Shown here: positions 51,665-61,552 of the stretch, one piece after another
Numbering within the stretch: position 1 is the stretch's first letter
How the letters are laid out: each line of letters begins with the position of its first letter
DNA from: Streptomyces xanthophaeus
GTDB taxonomy: Bacteria; Actinomycetota; Actinomycetes; Streptomycetales; Streptomycetaceae
Assembly (NCBI RefSeq): GCF_000725805.1
Contig: NZ_JOFT01000008.1
Span: forward strand, 62,001-126,000
Direction: 5' to 3'
DNA length: 64,000 bases
The notes under the pieces: model-generated
The model's input: only the letters and a program-made list of their open reading frames with translations
Databases searched by the model: none
Told to the model about the DNA's origin: nothing
Program-made: the position numbers and the translations under genes

Positions 51665-52678
51665 TCAGGCGGCTTCGCCGACGAGCTCTTCCAGTACGTC
51701 CTCCATCGTGACGAAGCCGATGACCGACGCACTGTCGTCGGTGACGGCCGCGAGGTGGGTCCCGGCGGCGCGCATGGCGTTCATGGTGTCGTCCAGCGGG
51801 GTGTCCCGGCCCACCTGCGTGACGGTGTGCAGGGCCGACGGCGGGAACGGCGCCGCCCGGTCGGCGACCCCGAGGGCGTCCTTGATGTGGAGGAAGCCCA
51901 TGATCTCGTCCTGGGCACCGATGACGACCAGGCGGGAGAAGCCGTGGTCGGCCGCGGTGCGCTCCAGGCCGCGCGGGGTCACGCCGAGGGCGACGGTGAC
52001 GAATTCGGCGCGGGGGATCATGATCTCGCCGACCGGTCGCTTGCCGAGTTCGAGGGCGTCACGCAGGCGTTCGCCGTCCTCGGGACCCAGGAGGCCGGCG
52101 GCGCTGGAGTCCTTCACCAGGCGGGCCAGTTCGTCGTCGGTGAAGACCGAGCCGACCTCGTCCTTGGGCTCCACCTTGAGCAGCCGCAGCAGCGTGTTGG
52201 CGAAGGCGTTGATGCCGAACACGAAGGGCCGCAGCGCCCTGGTGAGGGCCACCAGCGGGGGGCCCAGCAGGAGCGCGGTCGGCGCGGGGGCGGCGAGGGC
52301 GATGTTCTTGGGCACCATCTCGCCGATGAGCATGTGCAGGTAGGTCGCCGCGGCGAGCGCGATGACGAAGGCGATGGGGTGGACCAGCGCCTCGGGGACA
52401 CCGATGGCCTCGAAGGGGGGTTCCAGGAGGTGGGCGATGGCCGGTTCGGCGACCGCGCCCAGGACCAGGGAGGAGACGGTGATGCCGAGCTGGGCGGTGG
52501 CCATCATCGCGGAGAGGTGTTCCAGGGCCCACAGGGTGGTCCTGGCCCGTCGGCTGCCCTTGAGGGCTCCGGGTTCGATCTGACTGCGGCGGACCGAGAT
52601 CAGGGCGAATTCGGCGCCGACGAAGAAGGCGTTGGTGACGAGCGTCAGCGCGCCGATCAGCAGCTGGATCGCGGTCAT
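51665..52678 (-). CDS. CNNM/CorC-like membrane protein with CBS pair (second of a pair)
   Basis: 337 residues from the ATG at 52678, overlapping the previous gene by ATGA. The DUF21/CNNM transmembrane domain holds TNAFFVGAEFALISVRRSQIE and TAQLGITVSSLVLGAVAEP, with GEMVPKNIALA. It is followed by two CBS motifs (VGEIMIPRAEFVTVAL, DDTMNAMRAAGTHLAAV). Unlike its partner it lacks the C-terminal CorC_HlyC domain. Magnesium or other divalent cation handling is the family role. Confidence 0.92.
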   Translation of the reverse strand: MTAIQLLIGALTLVTNAFFVGAEFALISVRRSQIEPGALKGSRRARTTLWALEHLSAMMATAQLGITVSSLVLGAVAEPAIAHLLEPPFEAIGVPEALVHPIAFVIALAAATYLHMLIGEMVPKNIALAAPAPTALLLGPPLVALTRALRPFVFGINAFANTLLRLLKVEPKDEVGSVFTDDELARLVKDSSAAGLLGPEDGERLRDALELGKRPVGEIMIPRAEFVTVALGVTPRGLERTAADHGFSRLVVIGAQDEIMGFLHIKDALGVADRAAPFPPSALHTVTQVGRDTPLDDTMNAMRAAGTHLAAVTDDSASVIGFVTMEDVLEELVGEAA

Positions 52679-54015
52679 CGGCCCTCCTCCCCGGAGTCGG
52701 TGCCCTCCGAGGGGGCGGCGGGTGCGGTGACCGTCACGCGGTCGGCACGGTGGTGGTCTATGTCGAGGACCAGGAGGTCCCAGCCGTCGACGGTGACGTG
52801 GTCGCCCTCGACGGGGATCCGCGCCAGGCGGGTGGCGACCAGGCCGGCGAGGGTCTCGTACGGGCCTTCGGGGACGGCGAAGCCGATCTCGGCCAGCTCG
52901 TCGAGACGGACGCTCCCGTCCGCCTCCCACACCTTGCGGCCGTCCTGCTCCGGGGCCGTGATGAGGTCGGGGACCTCGACCGGGTCGTGTTCGTCGCGGA
53001 CCTCGCCCACGACTTCCTCGACGATGTCCTCGACCGTGACCACGCCGGCGGTGCCGCCGTACTCGTCGATCACCACGGCCATGGTGCGGGCCTTGCGGAG
53101 CCGGCCGAGCAGGGTGTCGACGGGCAGGGAGTGCGGCACCAGCACCGCCGAGGTCATCAGCTCGGACACCGGCGTGACGGAGCGCTTGTCCTCGTCGAGG
53201 TCGAGCACGTCACGGATGTGGACGGTGCCGACCACCTCGTCCAGGCTGTCGCGGTAGACCGGGAAGCGGGACAGGCCGGTGGCCAGCGTCAGGTCCGCCG
53301 CGTGGGCGGCGGTGGCGCGGAGCTCCAGCGCCTGGACGTCGATCCGCGGGGTCATCACGTTCTCCGCGGTCAGCTCGGCCAGGTGCAGCGTGCGCACGAA
53401 CAGTTCGGCCGAGTCCGCCTCGATCGCACCCTCCCGGGCCGAGTGGCGGGCCAGGGCCACCAGCTCCTCCGGGGTCCGGGCGGAGGCCAGCTCCTCCGCG
53501 GGCTCCAGGCCGAAGCGGCGCACGAGGCGGTTCGCGGTGTTGTTCAGGTGGCGGATCAGCGGGCCGAACGCGGCCGTGAAGGCGCGCTGCGGGCCCGCGA
53601 CGACCTTGGCGACGGCCAGCGGGCGGGAGATCGCCCAGTTCTTCGGCACCAGCTCGCCGACCACCATCAGTACGACGGTCGACAGGGCGACGCCCAGCAG
53701 GGTCGCGGTGGTCGACACCGCGCCGGCGGGCAGGCCGATGGCTTCCAGCGGGCCGCGCAGGAGGGCGGAGACGGAGGGCTCGGCGAGCATGCCGATGACC
53801 AGCGAGGTCACGGTGATGCCGAGCTGGGCACCGGACAGCTGGAAGGTGAGCCGCTTGGCGGCCTTCAGGGCGCTTTCGGCGCCGCGCTCACCGGCCGCGG
53901 CAGCGCGTTCGAGCTCGCTGCGTTCGACGGTGGTGAGGGAGAACTCGGCGGCGACGAACACCGCGCACGCCAGAGTCAGCGCCAGGGCAAGGAGCAGCAG
54001 CAGGACTTCGGTCAC
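52675..54015 (-). CDS. CNNM/CorC-like membrane protein with CBS pair and CorC_HlyC domain
   Basis: 446 residues from a GTG at 54015 (GGGGTGG upstream). Same layout as its partner: AVFVAAEFSLTTVERSELE, GAQLGITVTSLVIGMLAEP, GELVPKNWAIS, CBS pair (TAENVMTPRIDVQAL, ARTMAVVIDEYGGTAGVVTVEDIVEEVVGEVRDE), then a C-terminal CorC_HlyC domain (DGSVRLDELAEIGFAVPEGPYETLAGLVATRLARIPVEGD). First gene of the pair; the two proteins may form a heteromer. Confidence 0.93.
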   Translation of the reverse strand: MTEVLLLLLALALTLACAVFVAAEFSLTTVERSELERAAAAGERGAESALKAAKRLTFQLSGAQLGITVTSLVIGMLAEPSVSALLRGPLEAIGLPAGAVSTTATLLGVALSTVVLMVVGELVPKNWAISRPLAVAKVVAGPQRAFTAAFGPLIRHLNNTANRLVRRFGLEPAEELASARTPEELVALARHSAREGAIEADSAELFVRTLHLAELTAENVMTPRIDVQALELRATAAHAADLTLATGLSRFPVYRDSLDEVVGTVHIRDVLDLDEDKRSVTPVSELMTSAVLVPHSLPVDTLLGRLRKARTMAVVIDEYGGTAGVVTVEDIVEEVVGEVRDEHDPVEVPDLITAPEQDGRKVWEADGSVRLDELAEIGFAVPEGPYETLAGLVATRLARIPVEGDHVTVDGWDLLVLDIDHHRADRVTVTAPAAPSEGTDSGEEGR

Positions 54016-54222
54016 CGTGCCACCCCCGCTCCCGGCTGAAGAATCTGCGGGCAGGACGTGGCACGGCATGGACTGGGAGGTTCACCCATTGCGGGTCTTG
54101 CACTCCATTCGCTTCTCGGCGGACCTCACACGGCCCGGGCTGCTGCTGGTTACGGACAGTATCCGCAACTCGATGGTAAAGGGCAAGCAAATTCCGACGC
54201 CGCCGGGGTGGGCCCCTGCCGG

Positions 54223-55056
54223 TCAGGGGCCGGTACGGGCGGGGAAGGTGAAGGAGTAGCCCTGCGCAGCGAGCCAGGGGAGGTACTGGGACAGCGCCGC
54301 GACGGTCTCCGCGCGGTCGCCGCCTCCGTCGTGGAAGAGCACGGTGGGCTGGGCGGGCAGCCCGTTCTCCACGGTCGAGAGGATCGCGGGCAGGCCGGGC
54401 CTGCTCCAGTCCTTGGGGTCGACGCTCCAGCCCAGGGGCCGCATGCCGCTGGCGGCCGCGATCGCACGGCTTTCGGGGGTGAAGGCTCCACCCGGCGCCC
54501 GGTAGTAGTCGACGGGGACGCCCGGTGCCGCCTTCTCGATCATCGCCTTGGCGTCGAGGATCTGCCGGCTCTGGTAGGCGACCGGCTTGTGGTCCATCGT
54601 GACGTCGTGGTCCACGGAGTGGTCGCACAGCCGGTGTCCGGCGGCGGCGACCTGGCGGACCAGCTCCGGGTGCGCCTGGGCCTGCGTGCCGATCATGCAG
54701 AAGGTGGCCTTGACGTCGTTCTTCCGCAGCACCTCCAGCACCTGCGGGGTCCAGCGGGGGTCGGGGCCGTCGTCGATCGTGATCGCGATGTCGCGACCGG
54801 CCCCTTCTGCGAGACGGGATATCCCGGCGGGCACCTGCGGAGCCGCTTGCGGTGCCTGCGGTGCCTGCGGTGCCTGCGGTGCCTGCGGTGCCTGCGGCTG
54901 TACGGGACCGGAGCGGGGAGCGTCGGGCGCCTGACCCGGCGTACCGCTGCCCGCAGCGGCCAGAGCCGGTGCGCCCGCGGCGGCCAGCAGGCCGAGGACG
55001 GCTGCCGTCACGGTGAGGCCCGCACGGCGGCGGCTTCCGGAGGTGGTGATGCCCAT
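54223..55056 (-). CDS. Secreted polysaccharide deacetylase (NodB, CE4 family)
   Basis: 277 residues. A signal peptide is followed by a Pro/Gln/Ala stretch with six PQA copies, encoded by a perfect 9-base repeat at 54848-54892. The NodB domain has ITIDDGPDPRW (metal Asp pair), HSVDHDVT (HxxxH), YRAPGGAFTPE (substrate Arg) and VLFHDGGG (late His). It should remove N-acetyl groups from peptidoglycan or chitin-like glycans outside the cell. Single gene. Confidence 0.94.
   Translation of the reverse strand: MGITTSGSRRRAGLTVTAAVLGLLAAAGAPALAAAGSGTPGQAPDAPRSGPVQPQAPQAPQAPQAPQAPQAAPQVPAGISRLAEGAGRDIAITIDDGPDPRWTPQVLEVLRKNDVKATFCMIGTQAQAHPELVRQVAAAGHRLCDHSVDHDVTMDHKPVAYQSRQILDAKAMIEKAAPGVPVDYYRAPGGAFTPESRAIAAASGMRPLGWSVDPKDWSRPGLPAILSTVENGLPAQPTVLFHDGGGDRAETVAALSQYLPWLAAQGYSFTFPARTGP
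54848..54892. repeat. 9-bp tandem repeat, five perfect copies
   Basis: TGCGGTGCC x 5 plus a partial copy, inside the deacetylase linker; copies encode the PQA unit on the minus strand and are likely to vary in number between strains. Confidence 0.95.
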
Positions 55057-55217
55057 GAATGCGCTCTTCCCTAGTCCTCGGCCCCCCGTGGAGCCGCGTC
55101 ACCGGACCAGGCTAGGCGGGCGGCGGGCGCGCCTCCTGGGCCGAAGGGCCCCAGTTAGCCCGTTTTGCACGTGATGTCGGCCACTGCCCCTGCTCTCTGC
55201 CCCTGATCGGCATCGAC

Positions 55218-55244
55218 GGGCCGGTCGGCTGAGCCGACCGGCCC
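55218..55244 (-). terminator. Terminator after the S9 peptidase gene
   Basis: GGGCCGGTCGGC pairs perfectly with GCCGACCGGCCC around a TGA loop, 18 bp past the stop at 55263. Confidence 0.85.
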
Positions 55245-55262
55245 CCCTCCGACGCCCTCCGA

Positions 55263-57374
55263 TCAGCCGGTCTCCACCCCTGTCACGGCAGGACCCGGTG
55301 GCGGCGGCACGGCGCCGTCACGGACGGCGGCACGAGCCGCCGGCACCGACCCGGCGAGGTGCTCCCGGAGGAAGGTGTACAGGACGGCCTTGTTCTCGGC
55401 GGTCCGCGCGTTGTCACCGGCTCCGGTGTGGCCGCCGCCGGTGTTCTCCCGCAGCAGGACCCGGTGGCCGAGTTCGCGCATGCGGGCGGCCATCTTCCGG
55501 GCGTGCCCGGGGTGCACCCGGTCGTCGCGGGTGGAGGTCATCAGCAGCAGCGGCGGATAGTCCGCATCGCCCGTGAGCCGGTGGTACGGGGAGATGTCGC
55601 TGAGGTGGGGGCGGTCGGCCTCGGAATCGGGGCTGCCGTACTCGGCGACCCAGGACGCGCCCGCGAGCAGGCGGTGGTAGCGGAGCATGTCCAGCAGGGG
55701 CACTTCCGCGACGACGGCACCGAAGAGGTGCGGGTAGCGGGTCAGCATGGCGCCCATGAGGAGGCCGCCGTTGCTGCCGCCGGACGCGCCGAGCTGGGGC
55801 GCGGTGGTGATGCCGCGGGTGACGAGGTCGGCGGCGACCGCGGCGAAGTCCTCGTAGGCCCTCGGCCGGTCGGCGCCGGACGCGGCCCGGTGCCAGGCGG
55901 GGCCGTACTCGCCGCCGCCGCGGATGTTGGCGATGACGTACGTGCCCCCGTGCTCCAGCCAGGCCCGGCCGGTCAGTGCGCTGTAGTACGGGGTCAGGGA
56001 GACCTCGAAGCCCCCGTACCCGTACAGCAGGGTGGGCGTGGGCCCGGTCAGGGCGTGGTCCGGGCCGATGACGAAGTAGGGCACCCGCGTGCCGTCGGCG
56101 GATTCCGCGAAGTACTGGCTGACCCTGAGTCCGGCCGTGTCGAAACGGGCCGGTGCCTGCTTGAGGACCTCCGTCTCGCCGCCGATCTCCCCGCGGTAGA
56201 GGGTGGAGGGCTGGAGGAAGCCGGAGACGTCCAGGAAGTACTCGTCGCTGACGTCCGGATCGGTGTCCACGACGGTGGCCGAGGACAGGGCGGGGACGTC
56301 GGCGAGCGGGGTACGCGTCCACTCGCCGCCGTCCGCCCCGGGCGTGAGGACCTCGATCCGGGTGGCGACGTCGTGCATCGTCTGCAGGAGCAGGTGGTGC
56401 CGGGTCCACGAGTGTCCGGCGAGCGCGGTGTGCGCGTCCGGCGTGAACAGCACCTGGGCCGTGCGGTCGCCGTCGAGGAAGGCCTCGAAGGGGAACGCCA
56501 GCAGGGAACCGGCCCGGTGGCCGAGCCAGTCGGACTTCGGCGTGACGATGAGGTGCTCGCGGTGGGCGTAGGCCCGGGCGTCGTCCGGTACGTCGATCCG
56601 CACCAGGTGGCCCTTCGCCGTCAGCAGGTGGCGTTCGGTCCGGAAGAAGTCCAGCGACCGGGCGACGAAGCTCCGCTCGAAGCCCGGCGTCGTGTCGTGC
56701 CAGCCCGACACGGACACGTCCCCCGGCTCCCCCTCGAAGACGAGTTCGGCGTCCTCCAGGGCGGTGCCGCGCCGCCACCGGCGCACCGTGCGCGGGTAGC
56801 CGGACTCCGTGAGTGAGTCCGGTCCGGTGTCGGTGCCGATGAACACGGTGTCGGCGTCGATCCATCCGATCGACGTCTTGGCCTCCGCGACCTCGAAGCC
56901 GCCGTCGACGAAGGACCGGGTGGCGAGGTCGAACTCACGGACCACGACCGCGTCCCCGCCGTCGCGGGACAGCCGCACCAGGGCCCGGTCGCAGTCCGGG
57001 TGGCGCACGGTGGCACCGGCCCACACCCACTCCTGCCCCTCCTCCTCGGCGAGCACGTCGATGTCGAGGAGGAGCTCCCAGTCGGGGCTGTCCTTGCGGT
57101 ACTCCTCCAGGCCCGTACGCCGCCACAGGCCCCGCACGTGTCCGGCGTCCCGCCAGAAGCTGTAGAGGTACGGCCCGCGGCGGACCGGGTAAGGGATCCG
57201 GTCCGCCGCGTCCAGCACCTCGCGCAGGCGCCCCTTCAGTCCGGCGAATCCCGGGCCGCCGGTCAGTGCGGCGTCCGCCTCCGCGTTGCGTTCGGCCACC
57301 CAGGCCAGCGCAGCCGCACCCTCGACGTCTTCCAGCCAGACGTAGGCATCATCAGCATCGGTCACGGACTGCAT
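55263..57374 (-). CDS. Prolyl-oligopeptidase-family serine peptidase (S9)
   Basis: 703 residues from the ATG at 57374. An N-terminal beta-propeller (about 80-430) covers the catalytic alpha/beta-hydrolase domain: GASGGSNGGLLMGAML with the nucleophile, TSTRDDRVHPGHARKMAARM with the Asp, and GGGHTGAGDNARTAENKA with the His. YGYGGFEVSLTPYYS precedes it. No signal peptide, so cytoplasmic cleavage of short peptides is expected. Confidence 0.95.
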   Translation of the reverse strand: MQSVTDADDAYVWLEDVEGAAALAWVAERNAEADAALTGGPGFAGLKGRLREVLDAADRIPYPVRRGPYLYSFWRDAGHVRGLWRRTGLEEYRKDSPDWELLLDIDVLAEEEGQEWVWAGATVRHPDCDRALVRLSRDGGDAVVVREFDLATRSFVDGGFEVAEAKTSIGWIDADTVFIGTDTGPDSLTESGYPRTVRRWRRGTALEDAELVFEGEPGDVSVSGWHDTTPGFERSFVARSLDFFRTERHLLTAKGHLVRIDVPDDARAYAHREHLIVTPKSDWLGHRAGSLLAFPFEAFLDGDRTAQVLFTPDAHTALAGHSWTRHHLLLQTMHDVATRIEVLTPGADGGEWTRTPLADVPALSSATVVDTDPDVSDEYFLDVSGFLQPSTLYRGEIGGETEVLKQAPARFDTAGLRVSQYFAESADGTRVPYFVIGPDHALTGPTPTLLYGYGGFEVSLTPYYSALTGRAWLEHGGTYVIANIRGGGEYGPAWHRAASGADRPRAYEDFAAVAADLVTRGITTAPQLGASGGSNGGLLMGAMLTRYPHLFGAVVAEVPLLDMLRYHRLLAGASWVAEYGSPDSEADRPHLSDISPYHRLTGDADYPPLLLMTSTRDDRVHPGHARKMAARMRELGHRVLLRENTGGGHTGAGDNARTAENKAVLYTFLREHLAGSVPAARAAVRDGAVPPPPGPAVTGVETG

Positions 57375-57434
57375 TGTGCCGGTCGAGCGGACCGCGCGTG
57401 CACGCTCCCGGTGGCGCTACGGCGGCCCGTGGTC

Positions 57435-57457
57435 CTGCCCTCCCCTGCAGGGCAGGC
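57435..57457 (-). terminator. Hairpin after the ricin-type lectin gene
   Basis: CCTGCCCT and AGGGCAGG pair around 7 bases, 24 bp past the lectin stop. Confidence 0.55.
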
Positions 57458-57480
57458 CGGGCAGCGGGTGCATCACGTGC

Positions 57481-58074
57481 TCAGGAGCACTCCCACATGG
57501 CCGCCTGGGTGCCGGACGAGGTGCTGAGGCCCGGCATGTCCAGGCACATCCAGGTCGGGGAGCCGCTCGGGGTGGTGGCGCTGATCCAGTAGCCGCGGTC
57601 GCCGGTGATGTTGTCCGTGTCCCACCACTTCTGGTTCAGGGCGCCGGAGCAGTCCCACTGGATGAGCTTGGCGCCCCTGCGGGCCACACCGCCGGAGATG
57701 TCCAGGCACTTGCCGGAGTTGGCGTTGCGCAGCTGGATGAACGAGCCCCCGTCGGTGACCTCCGCCTTCCACAGCTGCTCGCTCGCGGTGCCGCATTCCG
57801 CCTGGACCACCGGGGCGCCGTTGTCGTTCGAGCCGCTCTTCACCTTCAGACACATGCCGCTGTGGTAGTTGGCGATCTCGTACCGGCTGCCGCGCTTGCG
57901 CAGCTCCCACAGCTGGTTGGGCGCCAGCTGGATGCCCAGGTCCGAGGCGGTCTGCCCGGCGGGCGCGGTCCCGGTGCGGGCCTCGGCGGCGGTCGTGGGC
58001 AGGAGGGTCGTCCCCGCCACCGCGATCAGGGCGACCAGGGCCGTGCGGAGGGACGTGCGCTTCGTGAGGACCAT
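57481..58074 (-). CDS. Secreted ricin-B-type lectin
   Basis: 197 residues from the ATG at 58074. Signal peptide (LVALIAVAGTTLLPTTAAEA), then one beta-trefoil with three QxW-like repeats: EIANYHSGMCLKVKSGSNDNGAPVVQAECGTASEQLW, QLRNANSGKCLDISGGVARRGAKLIQWDCSGALNQKW and SPTWMCLDMPGLSTSSGTQAAMWEC. It binds sugars outside the cell without an attached catalytic domain. Its partner, if any, is not in the operon. Confidence 0.92.
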   Translation of the reverse strand: MVLTKRTSLRTALVALIAVAGTTLLPTTAAEARTGTAPAGQTASDLGIQLAPNQLWELRKRGSRYEIANYHSGMCLKVKSGSNDNGAPVVQAECGTASEQLWKAEVTDGGSFIQLRNANSGKCLDISGGVARRGAKLIQWDCSGALNQKWWDTDNITGDRGYWISATTPSGSPTWMCLDMPGLSTSSGTQAAMWECS

Positions 58075-58244
58075 GCTGAGTGCCTTTCGTACGGGCGGCC
58101 CCGCCCGGATGCGGCGGGGCCTGTGCGATGGAGGTGGCGCCGGTCCACGGGGGACCTGACCGGCGCCGTGCCCACTCTGTCCGGCGGCCCGGTCCGCGCA
58201 CATCGTGGAAGACCACGAACACGGCGCTCCACCCGTTCTCGTGG

Positions 58245-61244
58245 TCAGTCCCGCGGCGTTTCCCCAGAGGCGTCCGGCGCGGCCAGGCCCACGGCGAGCT
58301 GGGTGCGCCGGGTCACCTTCAACTTCCGGTACGCGCTGGTGAGATGGGATTCCACGGTGCGCCGGGTCAGGTGCAGCGCCTCGCCGATCTGCGCGTTCGT
58401 GTGCCCCAGGGCGGCGAGGTCGACGACGCGCCGCTCGGCTCCCGTCAGGGCGCTCGGGCCGGTCCGGGCCCGTGTCGTGGTGCGGGCGTTCGCGGCGCGC
58501 AGCGCTGCCTGCGTCGCACGCAGGAGCCGGCCCGTCGGCGGCGCCGCCGACGGGCCGTGACCGCCGGCCGGGGAGCCGTGCGGGCTGTCCGGGCTGTCCG
58601 GGCCGTCCGGGCCGTCTTCGGGGGTTGCGTGGGAGCCGCCGTCATCGGGCGGGGACAGCAGGCGGGCCGCCTCGGCGTCGGCCCGGCGCAGGTCGTCGCG
58701 GCCCCGGCGGCCGAATCCGGCCTCGATGCGCGCCCGTCCGAGGTCGATCAGGGTCTCGATGCGTTCCACCGGTGCGGGCGCCCCCTCCAGCAGGGCGGCC
58801 GCTTCCACGAGCGAGTCCAGGCCCCGACGGCCGCCGACGGCCGCGGCGTGGGCCCGCAGCGCCCGGCCGACCGTACGCGGTGTTCCCCAGCGGCGGGCGT
58901 GGCACAGTTCCTCCTCCGCCAGCTCCCGGGCCCGGGCCGCCCGGCCGAGACGGACCAGGGCGAGGGCCGCGCCGGAGCGCCAGGGCGTGGCCACGGGACT
59001 GACGAAGTCGCGGGCGCTCTGGCCGGTGCCGCAGGCGAGGTGGTCGTCGAGTGCAGCCTGCCAGCGTCCTTCGATGCCGTGCAGCAGGGCGCGTGCGTAG
59101 CGCAGTTCGTTCCACTCCCAGGAGCTGTCCGCGGTGCTCAGGTCGGGTACGGACAGGAGCTGCCAGGCCTGGTCGCGCAGGCCGAGTTCGTACCGGGCGA
59201 GCGCCACCATCGAGACCAGGTGGGGCGCGCGGATGCCCCGTCCGGTGCAGGTGTGTGCCAGGAGGGTGTTCTCGGCGACGACCCGCCGGAAGTCGCCCGC
59301 CCAGAGCGCTGCCTCCGCGCGGGCGCTCAGCAGGCACTGCAGTCCCGCGTCCGTCAGGTCGGGCGGCGCGGGGGGTGCGGGCAGCCCCTGCCCGGCGAGG
59401 GTCCGGACGTCCTCCAGCTGGTCCGCCCACTGCAACAGGGTGGCGGCGCTGCCCAGCCAGGCGGTGCGCAGCCGCGGGTGGACGGGGGCGGCGGCGAGCC
59501 GGGGGCGGATCCGGGCCAGTACCTCCGCCGCAGAGAGGACGCCGGCACCGGTCTCGTACTCGGTGATCAGTGCGCAGACCAGTGGTTCGACGGCGGCCGG
59601 GGCCGTGGGGGCGAGGGCGCGCAGCCCTGCCACGGCGTGGCGCCAGGCTACGGCGTCGTGCGAGGAGATGAGGGCGGTGACGGTCCGAAGGACGTGCACC
59701 AGTTCGTCGTCGTCGGTGCCGCTGCTCGCCCGGTGCAGGACGCTCAGCGCACTGTCCGTACGGCCGCTGGCGGCGAGGGCCGCACCGAGGGCGGGTGCGG
59801 CGGCGGCGCGTTCCTGGTGGTCGGGGTGCAGGTCGAGGCCCGTGCGGAGCCTGCGGATGCCGGCCTCGGCGCTGTGCGGGAACTCCAGGGAGCCCAGGCG
59901 CAGGGTGAGGTCGGCGCACCGGTCCTCCGGCAGGGGCGGCTCTGCCCGTAAGGCGTGGCGCAGCAGGGCGGCTGCCGCTTCGGTGTGCCCGGCCCGTACG
60001 GCGTCGTCGGCCGCGTCCTCGAGGCAGCGCACCATCCACGGTTCGCGCGGACGGTCCAGGCGCAGGAGCCGGGCTGCGACGGTGGCGGCGGGGGCGCCGC
60101 GATCGTGGAGCAGCCGGGCGGCGTGGGTGTGCAGGGCGGCCAGTTCGGCGGGGTCGGCGGCGTCCAGCACGGCGCGCAGGGCGAGGGGGTGGGAGAGCAT
60201 CCGGGCCAGGCGGGATGCGGCGGGCGCGGCCGTGTGACGGGCCGGGCAGAGCGCCAGGGACTCTGCGAGCAGGGCGGGGCCGGTGGCGGTTGCGGTGGCG
60301 GGCGAGCACTGGGCGGTCGCGGCGAGGGCGAGGAGGATGTGGCGGGTTCCGGCGTCGGCGCGGTCCCGGACCCAGCGGGCGACCGCGGCGCGGTAGTGGG
60401 TGAGGGGGGCGCTGCCGGGATCCGGTAAGGCGGGGCGGGCCGGGTCTGCCGGGGCTGCTTCGACCGGACCGACGACGCCAGGAAGGTGCGGGCGGCCAGG
60501 CCGGTCGGCGAGGTGGGGCCGGTCGGCGAGGCCAGCGAGGTCCGGACGGTCGGCCGCATCGGCCGGACCCGCCCGGCCCGCCGGATCGGCCGGATCGGCC
60601 AGGTCCGCCAGGAGGGCCTGGACCAGGGCCGGGTTGCCGCCGGTGGCGTCCCGGCACAGGGCGCGCTGTTCGGGGGCGAGGCCCCGGTCGCGGGCGAGCC
60701 GGGTGACGGCGTCGGGCCCGAGCGGAGGGAGCGGATGGCACGCGCCCGTCGTCCGGGGCAGCCAGGTGACGTCGGCGTGCTCACGGCATTCGGTGACCAG
60801 CAGCAGGACCGGCAGCCCGGCGATCCGGCGGGCCAGGTAGCCGGTCCAGCGGCGGGAGACCGGGTCCGCACAGTGCAGGTCGTCGACGGCCAGCAGCACG
60901 GGCCCGGCCTCGGCGGTCCGGGCCAGCAGGTCCAGCAGCTGGTGGAAGACCTGCTGTTCCTGCTCGGCGCCAGGTTCGCCGAAGGGGATGCCGTCGGCGG
61001 CGGGGAAGACCTGGCGCACGAGGGCGAAGGGGAACCCGGTCTCCTCGGGTGCGCAGCGCGCCGACAGCACGCGCATGCCGTCGTCGTCGGCCGCCCGGCG
61101 GACGACGGCGTCGAGCACGGCGGTCCGTCCCCGGCCGGGCGGCGCGGCCAGCATCAGCCAGCTGCCCGTCCCGGCGCGCGCCCGGGCCAGTGCGGTGGCC
61201 GCGGCCCGGAACACCTCGTCACGTTCGACCAGTACGTGTGCCAC
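58245..61244 (-). CDS. Large LAL-type LuxR regulator with AAA/NACHT-like ATPase
   Basis: 999 residues from a GTG at 61244 with GGAGGG upstream. Residues 5-230 are an ATPase with Walker A APPGRGRTAVLDAV and Walker B VLLAVDDLHCADP. A long helical repeat region (about 280-850) follows, with Asp/Pro-rich inserts (including PDGPDSPDSPHGSP near 890). The C-terminal LuxR helix-turn-helix is LTGAERRVVDLAALGHTNAQIGEALHLTRRTVESHLTSAYRKL. Such LALs often activate specialised-metabolite or sugar genes. No obvious target operon is adjacent; the divergent gene at 61553 is a candidate. Confidence 0.92.
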   Translation of the reverse strand: MAHVLVERDEVFRAAATALARARAGTGSWLMLAAPPGRGRTAVLDAVVRRAADDDGMRVLSARCAPEETGFPFALVRQVFPAADGIPFGEPGAEQEQQVFHQLLDLLARTAEAGPVLLAVDDLHCADPVSRRWTGYLARRIAGLPVLLLVTECREHADVTWLPRTTGACHPLPPLGPDAVTRLARDRGLAPEQRALCRDATGGNPALVQALLADLADPADPAGRAGPADAADRPDLAGLADRPHLADRPGRPHLPGVVGPVEAAPADPARPALPDPGSAPLTHYRAAVARWVRDRADAGTRHILLALAATAQCSPATATATGPALLAESLALCPARHTAAPAASRLARMLSHPLALRAVLDAADPAELAALHTHAARLLHDRGAPAATVAARLLRLDRPREPWMVRCLEDAADDAVRAGHTEAAAALLRHALRAEPPLPEDRCADLTLRLGSLEFPHSAEAGIRRLRTGLDLHPDHQERAAAAPALGAALAASGRTDSALSVLHRASSGTDDDELVHVLRTVTALISSHDAVAWRHAVAGLRALAPTAPAAVEPLVCALITEYETGAGVLSAAEVLARIRPRLAAAPVHPRLRTAWLGSAATLLQWADQLEDVRTLAGQGLPAPPAPPDLTDAGLQCLLSARAEAALWAGDFRRVVAENTLLAHTCTGRGIRAPHLVSMVALARYELGLRDQAWQLLSVPDLSTADSSWEWNELRYARALLHGIEGRWQAALDDHLACGTGQSARDFVSPVATPWRSGAALALVRLGRAARARELAEEELCHARRWGTPRTVGRALRAHAAAVGGRRGLDSLVEAAALLEGAPAPVERIETLIDLGRARIEAGFGRRGRDDLRRADAEAARLLSPPDDGGSHATPEDGPDGPDSPDSPHGSPAGGHGPSAAPPTGRLLRATQAALRAANARTTTRARTGPSALTGAERRVVDLAALGHTNAQIGEALHLTRRTVESHLTSAYRKLKVTRRTQLAVGLAAPDASGETPRD

Positions 61245-61552
61245 GTCCGCCCTCCCACACTGCTGCCGACGGCTGCGTGCCGCCCGTGGCGGCCCGGTGG
61301 GCGCCCGTAAAGAATCATGAAGGGACGGAGCGCGGGAAGTGGGATGATCTTCGGTCAGATTTGCCTGAAAGGGCATCAGTCGGGCCATGTCAGCCAAATC
61401 GGCGGCGGATTGACCGGATCTGGAGCCAGGGCGCACCCACTCCACCCGGCGGATCATCCATGGCGAGCGAGAGGCTGCACGCCGGCACCCTTTCGCCGTG
61501 TCCATGTCCATACTGAGGGCACTGCAACGTTCGGTTTCCGGGGGGAAATGAC
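61245..61552. promoter_or_regulatory. 308 bp divergent region between the LAL regulator and the 61553 gene
   Basis: No gene is supported. Promoters of both divergent genes must lie here; I see no clear palindrome. Confidence 0.5.

Noticed and set aside
54848..54892. CRISPR-like array
   Set aside because: A 9-bp contiguous tandem repeat inside a coding linker, with no spacers.
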